A stretch of 31,510 bases of DNA from CAYSDH01 sp964429805. GTDB taxonomy: Bacteria; Bacteroidota; Bacteroidia; Flavobacteriales_D; JABDKJ01. Positions 23,513-30,355 of this stretch are shown piece by piece. The stretch spans positions 1-31,510 of the forward strand of contig CAYSDH010000035.1 of the NCBI GenBank assembly GCA_964429805.1. Reading direction: 5' to 3'. The position numbers and the translations under genes are program-made. Position 1 is the stretch's first letter. Each line of letters opens with the position of its first letter. A model generated the notes under the pieces. It was not told where the DNA came from and did not search any database. It saw nothing but the letters and a program-made list of their open reading frames with translations.

Positions 23513-24562
23513 TTAGCCTTTGAGCACTTTCACACCTTGCTTCGCTGTGAAGACACCAAAGCTCTTGAGATCAAATCCTTTTTCACTCATTGTCTTCTCA
23601 AAGTCTGCTGCATGATCACTGTTAACGGCCATCAACAAGCCACCGCTCGTCTGCGGGTCTGCTAAAATGAACCTGTCTTCATCATCCACGATGTCTACTT
23701 TGCTTCCATAACTGGCCCAGTTACGATTAGTCCCACCTGGGTGACACTTCAAGTCTAAGTAATGGTCCACAAACGGAAACGTTGGGATTTTCTCATACTC
23801 AAGCTGAGCGCCAAGGCCTGAGCCCTGGCACATCTCTATCAAGTGTCCGGCTAGACCAAAACCTGTCACATCGGTAATCGCGTTTACATAAGGTAAATCA
23901 GTTACTTGCGCGCCCACATCGTTTAGGGTCATCATGGATTTTTTGGCCATGTCAAGATCTTCTAGTCGCGCTATTCCCTTTTTCTGTGCGGTGGTCACCA
24001 TCCCAATTCCTAGAGGCTTGGTTAAGTATATCATGTCGCCTGCCTTTGCTCCGCCATTGCGCTTGACTTTTGAAACAGGAACACGTCCTGTAACCGCAAG
24101 TCCGAAGATTGGTTCTGGCGAGTCAATACTATGTCCTCCTGCCAAGGCGATGCCGGCCTGTGCGCATACCCTCTTACCTCCTTCTATAACCTGTCCGGCT
24201 ATTTCTGGCGCTAGCTTGTCGATAGGCCAGCCTAGTATGGCAATGGCCATGATCGGAGTACCGCCCATGGCGTAGATATCTGAAATGGCATTGGTAGCCG
24301 CAATGGCACCAAAGTCAAAAGGGTCATCAACAATCGGCATGAAGAAATCAGTAGTACTGACAATGGCCGTCTCTCCATCTAAGTCATAGACCGCGGCATC
24401 ATCACTTTCTGCATTACCGACTAGTAGGTTTGGAAAGTCCATGCCCGACTCGCCATGTCCCAAAATCTGCTTCAACATGGCTGGTGAAATCTTACATCCA
24501 CATCCTGCTCCATGACTGTACTCAGTCAGTCTCACCGCTTTCTTTTCTTCAAACTCTATCAT
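23513..24562 (-). CDS. selD: Selenide, water dikinase (selenophosphate synthetase)
   Basis: 349 residues. The catalytic loop SHGAGCGCKISP has Cys21 and Lys24 at the positions of the E. coli Cys17 and Lys20; the selenocysteine found there in some species is absent. The AIRS-like ATP-binding domains follow: VSTTDFFMPIVDDPFDFGAI with metal-binding Asp, ATNAISDIYAMGGTP, LAGGHSIDSPEPIFG and the C-terminal TDVTGFGLAGHLIEM. The enzyme makes selenophosphate from selenide and ATP. Its neighbour mnmH uses selenophosphate for tRNA, and the two genes overlap by 14 bases. No selA, selB or tRNA-Sec gene is in the window, so selenium use here is at least for 2-selenouridine. Confidence 0.96.
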   Translation of the reverse strand: MIEFEEKKAVRLTEYSHGAGCGCKISPAMLKQILGHGESGMDFPNLLVGNAESDDAAVYDLDGETAIVSTTDFFMPIVDDPFDFGAIAATNAISDIYAMGGTPIMAIAILGWPIDKLAPEIAGQVIEGGKRVCAQAGIALAGGHSIDSPEPIFGLAVTGRVPVSKVKRNGGAKAGDMIYLTKPLGIGMVTTAQKKGIARLEDLDMAKKSMMTLNDVGAQVTDLPYVNAITDVTGFGLAGHLIEMCQGSGLGAQLEYEKIPTFPFVDHYLDLKCHPGGTNRNWASYGSKVDIVDDEDRFILADPQTSGGLLMAVNSDHAADFEKTMSEKGFDLKSFGVFTAKQGVKVLKG

Positions 24563-25556
24563 ATATCAATTTCGCTATTTCCTTAGGCTCTTGGCCTTCA
24601 AATACAAATTCTTGTTTTATCAATTCCTTCTTTCGATCCACTGAGTACTGATACTGCCTATCATAGTACTTGAGTGTAATCTCAGCCGCGTCTCTTAAGT
24701 TTCCTTCGCGTATCAATTCTATGGCCTTGTCGCAGCGCTCGTGGCCTAGTCGCCTGCGAATTCCATTGCACCCTGCGACTAATTTTTCTACTGACAGCGA
24801 CCCATAACTCTGCACCAAGTGGTCTAATCGTTGACTCATTGGTATCTCGATGAGTATGTACTTACCTTTTTCTTTTTGATTGAAAAGTGCATCTATGTTT
24901 GACACTTTACCAATGACATAGGACTCGTCTTCAATCCAGATTTTTTTCTTGATATCAAAATGGCGCGCCTGCTCATACACCAGATTGTGAAAATGCTCGG
25001 TGCTCGGTTGACCTGTGGTCTTTGAGTTACCAAAACTGGACCCTTCGTGATTGGCGGCACCCTCTAGGTCTATCACTTGCTCACCAATGTCTCTAAGTTC
25101 TTTGAGTACTTCGGTTTTCATACTTCCTGTATGACCGATCAGGACATGAAGGTCAAGTGACTGCTCAAAGAACTCTCGAATGCCTTTTCTATATCGTTTA
25201 TAGCCGCCTTCGAGCAAGTGACATTTTATATCGTTTGTTCTCAGCCAATCAACCATTCTTGCTGAGCGCATGCCTCCTCTCCAACAATGTACTCTGAGCT
25301 CCTCGCCTAAGTCGCGTGCCTGATCTACAAAGCTCTGCTTCTTTGGCTCGACAATCTCTAGGCCACGACTCAATGCGCGCTCTGGCCCCTTTTGCTTGTA
25401 AAGTGTACCTACCTCCACACGCTCTAGATCTGTGAAGAGCGGAAAACTCACTGCTCCAGGAATGTGCCCTGCGGCAAACTCTCCAGGCGACCTTACATCA
25501 AGTAAGGGCAAATGGTCTAGTTCATTAAAAAAAGTGGAAAAAGAACTGCTGTTCAT
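24549..25556 (-). CDS. mnmH: tRNA 2-selenouridine synthase
   Basis: 335 residues. The N-terminal rhodanese domain (1-125) shows LLDVRSPGEFAAGHIPGAVS and the active Cys91 in RVHCWRGGMRSARM. The C-terminal P-loop-like domain (135-335) starts LHVLIGHTGSMKTEVLKEL, where the Gly usual before the Walker A lysine (GSGKT) is Met146 (GSMKT). The rest, including VIDLEGAANHEGSSFG and WIEDESYVIG, matches the family. MnmH (SelU) replaces the sulfur of 5-substituted 2-thiouridine at the wobble position of tRNAs for Lys, Glu and Gln with selenium, through a geranylated intermediate. It is upstream of and overlaps selD. An 11-bp inverted repeat sits in its leader. Confidence 0.95.
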   Translation of the reverse strand: MNSSSFSTFFNELDHLPLLDVRSPGEFAAGHIPGAVSFPLFTDLERVEVGTLYKQKGPERALSRGLEIVEPKKQSFVDQARDLGEELRVHCWRGGMRSARMVDWLRTNDIKCHLLEGGYKRYRKGIREFFEQSLDLHVLIGHTGSMKTEVLKELRDIGEQVIDLEGAANHEGSSFGNSKTTGQPSTEHFHNLVYEQARHFDIKKKIWIEDESYVIGKVSNIDALFNQKEKGKYILIEIPMSQRLDHLVQSYGSLSVEKLVAGCNGIRRRLGHERCDKAIELIREGNLRDAAEITLKYYDRQYQYSVDRKKELIKQEFVFEGQEPKEIAKLIYDRV

Positions 25557-25558
25557 GG

Positions 25559-25618
25559 ATGCGCGAATATATCCAGAAGGCGACCGATAATCTAGGGTTT
25601 CGGACTTTATTCGCGCAT
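25559..25618. promoter_or_regulatory. 11-bp perfect inverted repeat in the mnmH leader
   Basis: ATGCGCGAATA (25559-25569) and TATTCGCGCAT (25608-25618) are exact reverse complements around 38 bases. On the minus strand the second arm ends 2 bases before the mnmH start codon, so folding of the transcript would bury the ribosome entry region. It could be an RNA switch-like leader, two protein half-sites or a remnant repeat. Confidence 0.45.
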
Positions 25619-25630
25619 ATTAAATTGCTC

Positions 25631-25651
25631 TGCCAATTCCAACAATTGGCA
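25631..25651 (-). terminator. Hairpin after rocD, probable terminator
   Basis: TGCCAATT and AATTGGCA form a perfect 8-bp stem with a 5-base loop, 23 bases after the rocD stop. It is followed on the minus strand by GAGCAATTTAAT, a weak T-rich tail. It would separate rocD from mnmH transcription. Confidence 0.55.
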
Positions 25652-25674
25652 AAGTCAGCGTCTTCACGTATGAC

Positions 25675-26958
25675 TTAAGCCTTTTTAAATTCCATTAAGG
25701 TCTTCTCAATAATGGACACGCAGTCCATTAATTCCGCTTCAGTCATGACGAGTGGCGGTGCAAACCTGATGATGTTACCATGCGTAGGCTTGGCCAACAA
25801 ACCGTTATCACGCAGCTTTACGCAAATATCCCAAGCGGTAGAGCTGTCTTCTGTATCGTTAATCAAAATGGCGTTGAGCAGGCCTTTTCCTCTGACTGAA
25901 TTGACCAAGTCCGTATTGCCAATCACTCGGTTCATTTCAGAACGGAAGAGCTTTCCAAGTTTCCTTGCATTCTGCGCAAGGTTCTCATCTTTTACCACAT
26001 CAAGAGCAGCCATGGCCACTTTGGCAGCTAAAGGGTTTCCTCCAAATGTGCTACCGTGTTGACCGGGCTTGATGACATGCATTATATGGTCATCTGCCAA
26101 GACACAACTCACGGGATACACTCCACCTGAAACGGCTTTACCTAAAATGAGAATGTCTGGTTTTCTGTAAGTCGCTTGACGCTCACAGTGGCCTTCACAG
26201 GCGCAATCGCCACACATGGCCAACAAGGCACCGGTTCTGGCAATTCCTGTTTGAACTTCATCAGCAATGAAGAGCACACCATGCTCTTTACACAAGGCGT
26301 GGGCCGCCTGAAGATATCCTTCGTCTGGCACGTACACACCTGCTTCGCCTTGTATTGGCTCGACCATGAATCCTGCGACATTACCCTCTTTGATGGCTGC
26401 TTCTAAGGCTGAAATATCATTATGCGGAATCTTTACGAACCCATCTGTGTATGGGCCAAAGTTTTTGCGCGCATCCGCGTCATTAGAGAATGAGATGATG
26501 GTCGTGGTGCGGCCGTGAAAGTTGTTGGTACAGACTATAATCTTGGCCTCATTTTCTGCAATGCCCTTCTCTTCGTAGGCCCATTTTCTGCACAGCTTAA
26601 TGGCCGTCTCAACTGCTTCAGCTCCCGTGTTCATAGGCAAGACCTTGTCAAAACTAAAGTACTCTGTAATGTACTTTTCATAAGGCCCCAAGACGTCATT
26701 ATAAAAAGCACGTGAGGTGAGCGTGAGCGTTTCGGCTTGCTCTTTTAAGGCCCCAACTATGCGCGGGTGACAGTGACCTTGATTGACCGCAGAGTATGCA
26801 GACAAGAAGTCATAGTATTTTTTTCCTTCAGCATCCCAGACATGAACTCCTTCTCCACGGGCTATCACTACTGGCAGTGGATGATAGTTATGAGCACCAT
26901 ACTTATCTTCCATTTCCATCGCTTCTTTCGAAGTCAGCTTTCTGTCTATTGCTTGCAT
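25675..26958 (-). CDS. rocD: Ornithine--oxo-acid transaminase
   Basis: 427 residues. The family is clear: YGAHNYHPLPVVIARGEG, YYDFLSAYSAVNQGHCHP, VLPMNTGAEAVETAIKLCRKW, NNFHGRTTTIISFS, ADEVQTGIARTG, and the Schiff-base Lys274 in DILILGKAVSGGVYPVS. RocD moves the delta-amino group of ornithine to 2-oxoglutarate, giving glutamate semialdehyde, in arginine catabolism or proline synthesis. Between the DEVQTG motif and the lysine is an insertion with four cysteines, C249-x2-C252-x-C254-x3-C258, not part of the usual ornithine aminotransferase core. No other arginine-breakdown gene is adjacent. The start was taken as ATG 26958. Confidence 0.93.
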   Translation of the reverse strand: MQAIDRKLTSKEAMEMEDKYGAHNYHPLPVVIARGEGVHVWDAEGKKYYDFLSAYSAVNQGHCHPRIVGALKEQAETLTLTSRAFYNDVLGPYEKYITEYFSFDKVLPMNTGAEAVETAIKLCRKWAYEEKGIAENEAKIIVCTNNFHGRTTTIISFSNDADARKNFGPYTDGFVKIPHNDISALEAAIKEGNVAGFMVEPIQGEAGVYVPDEGYLQAAHALCKEHGVLFIADEVQTGIARTGALLAMCGDCACEGHCERQATYRKPDILILGKAVSGGVYPVSCVLADDHIMHVIKPGQHGSTFGGNPLAAKVAMAALDVVKDENLAQNARKLGKLFRSEMNRVIGNTDLVNSVRGKGLLNAILINDTEDSSTAWDICVKLRDNGLLAKPTHGNIIRFAPPLVMTEAELMDCVSIIEKTLMEFKKA

Positions 26959-26994
26959 ATTATACTATTAAGATCAGTTTAAAAATGCGGCCAT

Positions 26995-27036
26995 TTGCGC
27001 ATGACGAAGATAGGAATCGCTAGTCATACTGCGCAA
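26995..27036 (-). terminator. Long hairpin between mauG-like gene and rocD
   Basis: TTGCGCATGAC (26995-27005) pairs with GTCA (27023-27026) and TGCGCAA (27030-27036), leaving a 3-base bulge: an 11-bp stem around a 17-base loop. It lies 40 bases after the peroxidase stop and 36 before the rocD start. It may end the peroxidase transcript or structure the rocD leader. Confidence 0.45.
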
Positions 27037-27076
27037 TCAATTTTCGCTCTGTGCTCTTGCACATATTTCACTATGC

Positions 27077-28975
27077 CTAATACTGGCTTCTGGAATTCCA
27101 CTGAGGCATTTTCTCAAAGTCAGGAAGTGTGGGCGTTCCATTTCCAACACTGGCTGTGTCTGTGAGCGTATGTAAAAACGAAATTATATCGGCCTGCTCT
27201 CGGGGAGTGAGATTTAAGTTTGCTGGCGACAATGTCTGATGGTCTACCTCGAGCCCCATGCCTTCTCCCCCACCTTGGTTATAAAACTCAAGCACTTCTC
27301 TCAAGGTCTGCAAGGAGCCATTGTGCATGTATGGAGCCGTGAGTGCTGAGTTTCTCACTGTGACTGTTTTCATCGACCCTTCAAAGTGTTGCCTATCATC
27401 TAAGACTCGGCCATTTGCCTTTCTGCCTGGATCAGTATCACGTATGGGATTGAGGGTATCTAAAGAAGCAGTTATGCCCAAGACTTCAGATTCTGTCTCA
27501 GTATAATATGGTGGCACAGTACCATTAAACACAGGTGCAAAATGACAGGTGCCGCAATTTGCCTTGCCCATAAACAAGTTAAATCCTCTCTTGGCTCCTT
27601 CGGGCAACTCCCAATAAGTTGGCGCATCCATGTACTGATCAAACAAACTGTTGAAGGAGACCAAGGAATTGACATAAGCGGCAATGGCATTGCTAATAGA
27701 CCTTGGATTGATATCTTCTTTACTGATATCTGTGTAGGCCTCATTAAACATCTGCACATAAGTGCGGCTAAGCTTCAAGCGCTCGGCAATGGTGGCAAAG
27801 TCAGTATTAAACTCTTCTGTATCAGCAACGACATGAGCCACTTGCCGCTCAAGATCGGTGGACCTCATGTCCCAAAAGTACTTAGTAGCAAAGCCCGAAT
27901 CGATGAGCGAAGGCACCTCACGCTTTGTCTTGATATCTGTCAGGCCGCTGGCAAAGGCCTTGCTCGGATGGTGACACGAGGCGCATGACATGTCGATATT
28001 TTTAGACATGATGGGGTCGTGAAATAGCAGTTCTCCAAGCGCTATACTTTTTTTGTTTTCTAGAGGTAAGTAGGTAAAGTATGAAAACTGACTTCGATCC
28101 AGAAAATCACTTGAGAAAATACTGGTCGAGTTGTAATTCTGGGCATGTGATTTGCCTTTCAAATCACCAGTAGCGTAAATTGAACGCAACTCACCAACTG
28201 CTTCATATAATGGGTCGGAGACAGACCTATAAAAGGAAAGACGATCAAAAGAGTTGAAGTCTGAGGCCGCTTGCAACTGCCTGCTCCCTTGTTCAAACAA
28301 GCCGTGTATTCTATTGGTATACGCTTTGCTCACCGACTCATCGTTTTTGAAAAAAGTAGAGGCATCGCTCAAGGTTTTCCAGGCCACCTTAGACTCTTCG
28401 AGCCCATGTGCGGAGCCGGGCGTATCAAAGCCCGTGAGTCCGAGAAATGAAATACGGATAATGCCTGACATCATGGCCTCTATGATTTGCTTTTCACTAA
28501 AGAGCGCTTTTGACTCAGACTGAACAATAAAATCTACTGCACTGAAAAGCTCCATAGCCAGCTTTTTTATGTGCTCTCGTTCGTCAGCACCTATGTCTCC
28601 ATAAGCCATTTCGTCAAGAGTCTGCAATCCGTTTGGCGGAATTAATTCTCCTCCTTCGTTGTTCTTGTCAATCTTGTTGAGCGGAGGTCCGTTTATAAAA
28701 TGATAGACATACACCGTATTCTGATAGTCAAGCAGATACTCAACTTTTTTATATGCAAAGCGCGCAGCATTTACGCTAGACCGAAGCGTCTTTTGGTCAT
28801 ACTCAGACTGAGTCAGCGTCTTTAACTGCATCACTTTTTCATGAAAACTCCAGAGGTCACTGACATAGGTCCTGGACACATTTTCAGCCGCAGAACGGTC
28901 CGACTTGACAGGCCGAAAAGCCATCAACCCGACCATCAGGGCGAGCAGGATAAGTATGCCAGACTTCTTTTTCAA
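27077..28975 (-). CDS. Di-haem cytochrome c peroxidase (MauG/CcpA family) with N-terminal helical domain
   Basis: 632 residues beginning at TTG 28975, which overlaps the DUF1304 stop as TTGA and gives a good signal peptide (MKKKSGILILLALMVGLMAF). Residues 35-270 are an all-helical domain with FAYKKVEYLLDY, FINGPPLNKID and PPNGLQTLDEM, a pattern resembling imelysin-like periplasmic domains. Residues 300-620 are the peroxidase: haem-binding C331-A-S-C334-H and C474-G-T-C477-H, GELLFHDPIMS, FWDMRSTDLERQ and the YMHNGSLQTLREVLEFYNQG closing motif. The family reduces hydrogen peroxide or, in MauG types, oxidises protein side chains in the periplasm. In Bacteroidota such two-domain forms occur near iron or metal uptake genes; none is next to it here. 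Confidence 0.88.
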   Translation of the reverse strand: MKKKSGILILLALMVGLMAFRPVKSDRSAAENVSRTYVSDLWSFHEKVMQLKTLTQSEYDQKTLRSSVNAARFAYKKVEYLLDYQNTVYVYHFINGPPLNKIDKNNEGGELIPPNGLQTLDEMAYGDIGADEREHIKKLAMELFSAVDFIVQSESKALFSEKQIIEAMMSGIIRISFLGLTGFDTPGSAHGLEESKVAWKTLSDASTFFKNDESVSKAYTNRIHGLFEQGSRQLQAASDFNSFDRLSFYRSVSDPLYEAVGELRSIYATGDLKGKSHAQNYNSTSIFSSDFLDRSQFSYFTYLPLENKKSIALGELLFHDPIMSKNIDMSCASCHHPSKAFASGLTDIKTKREVPSLIDSGFATKYFWDMRSTDLERQVAHVVADTEEFNTDFATIAERLKLSRTYVQMFNEAYTDISKEDINPRSISNAIAAYVNSLVSFNSLFDQYMDAPTYWELPEGAKRGFNLFMGKANCGTCHFAPVFNGTVPPYYTETESEVLGITASLDTLNPIRDTDPGRKANGRVLDDRQHFEGSMKTVTVRNSALTAPYMHNGSLQTLREVLEFYNQGGGEGMGLEVDHQTLSPANLNLTPREQADIISFLHTLTDTASVGNGTPTLPDFEKMPQWNSRSQY

Positions 28976-29340
28976 ATGCGCGCCAAAAGTAAAACCCCTA
29001 TGGCTAAAAGCGCAGGAACTGACTGCACAAAAAATATCTTTTTAGAAACCGAATAGGCCCCATACATTCCTGCAATGCTCACACATGACAAGAAAAACAA
29101 GGCCACATTAAATGACCAGGCGACATCTTTTATAAAGATTGACCATATCAAGCCTGCTGCGAGAAAACCATTGTAGAGTCCCTGATTTGCCGCCATGGAT
29201 TTGGTGATTTTATGAAAATCTGGAACCTTGGATCTGAACACTTTTTTGGCTCTTCCTGTCCACAAAAACATCTCGAGTATCATGAAGTAGATGTGCAGCA
29301 GGGCGACACCTCCAATCAAGACGAATGCTAGAATTTTCAT
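28972..29340 (-). CDS. DUF1304 small membrane protein
   Basis: 122 residues with four TM helices (3-25, 55-70, 75-95, 98-120). LHIYFMILEMFLWTGRAKKVF and the following MAANQGLYNGFLAAGLIWSI are the hallmarks of DUF1304, a family of unknown function. It is directly upstream of the peroxidase gene with a 4-base TTGA overlap, so the two are translationally coupled. No signal for regulation was found other than TAAATTGC near 29351, a weak -7-like sequence. Confidence 0.88.
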   Translation of the reverse strand: MKILAFVLIGGVALLHIYFMILEMFLWTGRAKKVFRSKVPDFHKITKSMAANQGLYNGFLAAGLIWSIFIKDVAWSFNVALFFLSCVSIAGMYGAYSVSKKIFFVQSVPALLAIGVLLLARI

Positions 29341-29433
29341 GCGAGCAATTTAGCTGAATATTCTCAATCAATTGGAATTTCAGATTGCTAGTTCTGTATG
29401 GTTTCTTTCACAAAGGGCGGCTATTGGTAGAAG

Positions 29434-29536
29434 TTTTTTCGTGGGGTTCTTTTTGCAACTTTCACCTTCGGATTTTAAATCCATGTACTGTTTACCTTAC
29501 GTTCTTCTTTTCCTTGATGAATAGAAGAACCAAGAA
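29434..29536 (+). repeat. Intergenic repeat, copy A
   Basis: Begins TTTTTTCGTGGGG and ends ATGAATAGAAGAACCAAGAA. The last 59 bases match copy B at 54 positions. Within it GTTCTTC and GAAGAAC form a 7-bp inverted repeat around 17 bases. Similar GGTTCTT...AAGAACC hairpin elements are, from memory, common in Bacteroidota intergenic DNA. Confidence 0.65.
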
Positions 29537-29784
29537 TAATCAAGAGAGAATAATCCTTCAACACGTCACTTTCCTTCTTGAGGTTTGCAATCATTTGAAT
29601 ACTCCATTCGCATGGAGATGTGCGAAGTGAGTCAGGTCAAGAATGGTGACGCGAAGGAAATTCTCGCCAGCACTGGCCCGGTATTCTCTCCGGCCTGCTC
29701 ACTTTTTCATCCGACTACAACTTAAAACTTTGTTCTTCAAAATCGCATACTCTGATGATAGCAATGTAATTTACCAGCGCTCGC

Positions 29785-29876
29785 TTTTTCGTGGGTTGAA
29801 TTTATGATTCAATTTCAAATCCATCTGCCGTTTACCTTTCGTTCTTATTTTCCTTGATGAATAGAAGAACCAAGAA
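29785..29876 (+). repeat. Intergenic repeat, copy B
   Basis: Begins TTTTTCGTGGG and ends ATGAATAGAAGAACCAAGAA, in the same orientation as copy A about 340 bases away. The middle, before the 59-base core, is less well conserved and shorter. It stops 10 bases from the stop codon of the small membrane protein, so it may serve as its terminator. Confidence 0.65.
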
Positions 29877-29886
29877 CCGTTAGTGC

Positions 29887-30309
29887 TCAGCGAAGCCACT
29901 CTTCTCTGATACCTTTTTTGGCAACGAGTATGAGTAGAATGGCGATGGTAAGAATCAAGGTAGGCATGATAAAACGCGCGGGACCGACAGCCTCCATGGC
30001 GTCAGACATGATGTAACTGTAATAGGAATTGATCATGATGCCGATAATGGATAACAGAAACAACCCGTAGCACCATTTCTTTTTCATGAGTAAACCAATA
30101 CATCCTAAGAATCCACCAATCGTGGCTAATCCAAAACCTATCCAACTCCAAAGCGGTTGCTCATTGATGATGCGTTGACTCATCTCATCTAACTCAGCGA
30201 TGGCCTCTGACCCCATTAAAAACGAAGTGGAAAAGTTAAACACTCCAATAGCATTCCAAATCAATGTGATGATGCCAAATGCGATGAGCCAACGTGGATG
30301 CTTATTCAT
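29887..30309 (-). CDS. Small four-TM membrane protein of unknown function
   Basis: 140 residues with four TM helices (8-27, 55-76, 80-98, 112-132). WIGFGLATIGGFLGCIGLLM, then KKKWCYGLFLLSIIGIMINSYYSY and PTLILTIAILLIL, follow a pattern I have seen in Bacteroidota proteins labelled hypothetical or 'sugar transporter' without evidence. The polar loop between helices 1 and 2 (about 30-52) is acidic. It is 46 bases after the SulP gene in the same direction and could be co-transcribed. Confidence 0.65.
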   Translation of the reverse strand: MNKHPRWLIAFGIITLIWNAIGVFNFSTSFLMGSEAIAELDEMSQRIINEQPLWSWIGFGLATIGGFLGCIGLLMKKKWCYGLFLLSIIGIMINSYYSYIMSDAMEAVGPARFIMPTLILTIAILLILVAKKGIREEWLR

Positions 30310-30355
30310 GAGATATTGAATTTAAACTTGATGCCTTGAGGCCTCTCCTTTATGG

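Larger units (their letters stand above)
29341..29886. other. 546-bp non-coding gap with a repeated block
   Basis: An open frame of 81 codons on the + strand (29385-29630) looks like random sequence over the repeat and is not called. The gap holds two copies of a block ending CTTGATGAATAGAAGAACC plus AAGAA, described separately. Between them are small potential stems such as CGCATGGAGATGTGCG near 29608 and GGCCCGG/CCGGCC near 29675. No tRNA or other RNA gene was recognised. Confidence 0.65.

Noticed and set aside
24490..24510. Possible selenocysteine in SelD
   Set aside because: The catalytic position is encoded by a normal Cys codon and there is no in-frame TGA, so the protein is not a selenoprotein.
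27012..27025. GGAATCGCTAGT, identical to a conserved stretch of 16S rRNA
   Set aside because: The match is only 12 bases and the flanks do not follow 16S rRNA; it lies in the loop of a hairpin and is taken as chance.
27542..27988. 148-codon open frame antisense to the peroxidase gene
   Set aside because: It lies fully opposite a well-supported gene and its product has no domain pattern; it is a shadow of codon usage.
29385..29630. 81-codon open frame on the + strand in the gap before the small membrane protein
   Set aside because: It runs across the intergenic repeat, its product is low in charged residues and rich in Phe/Leu/Cys/His without pattern, and it has no family resemblance.
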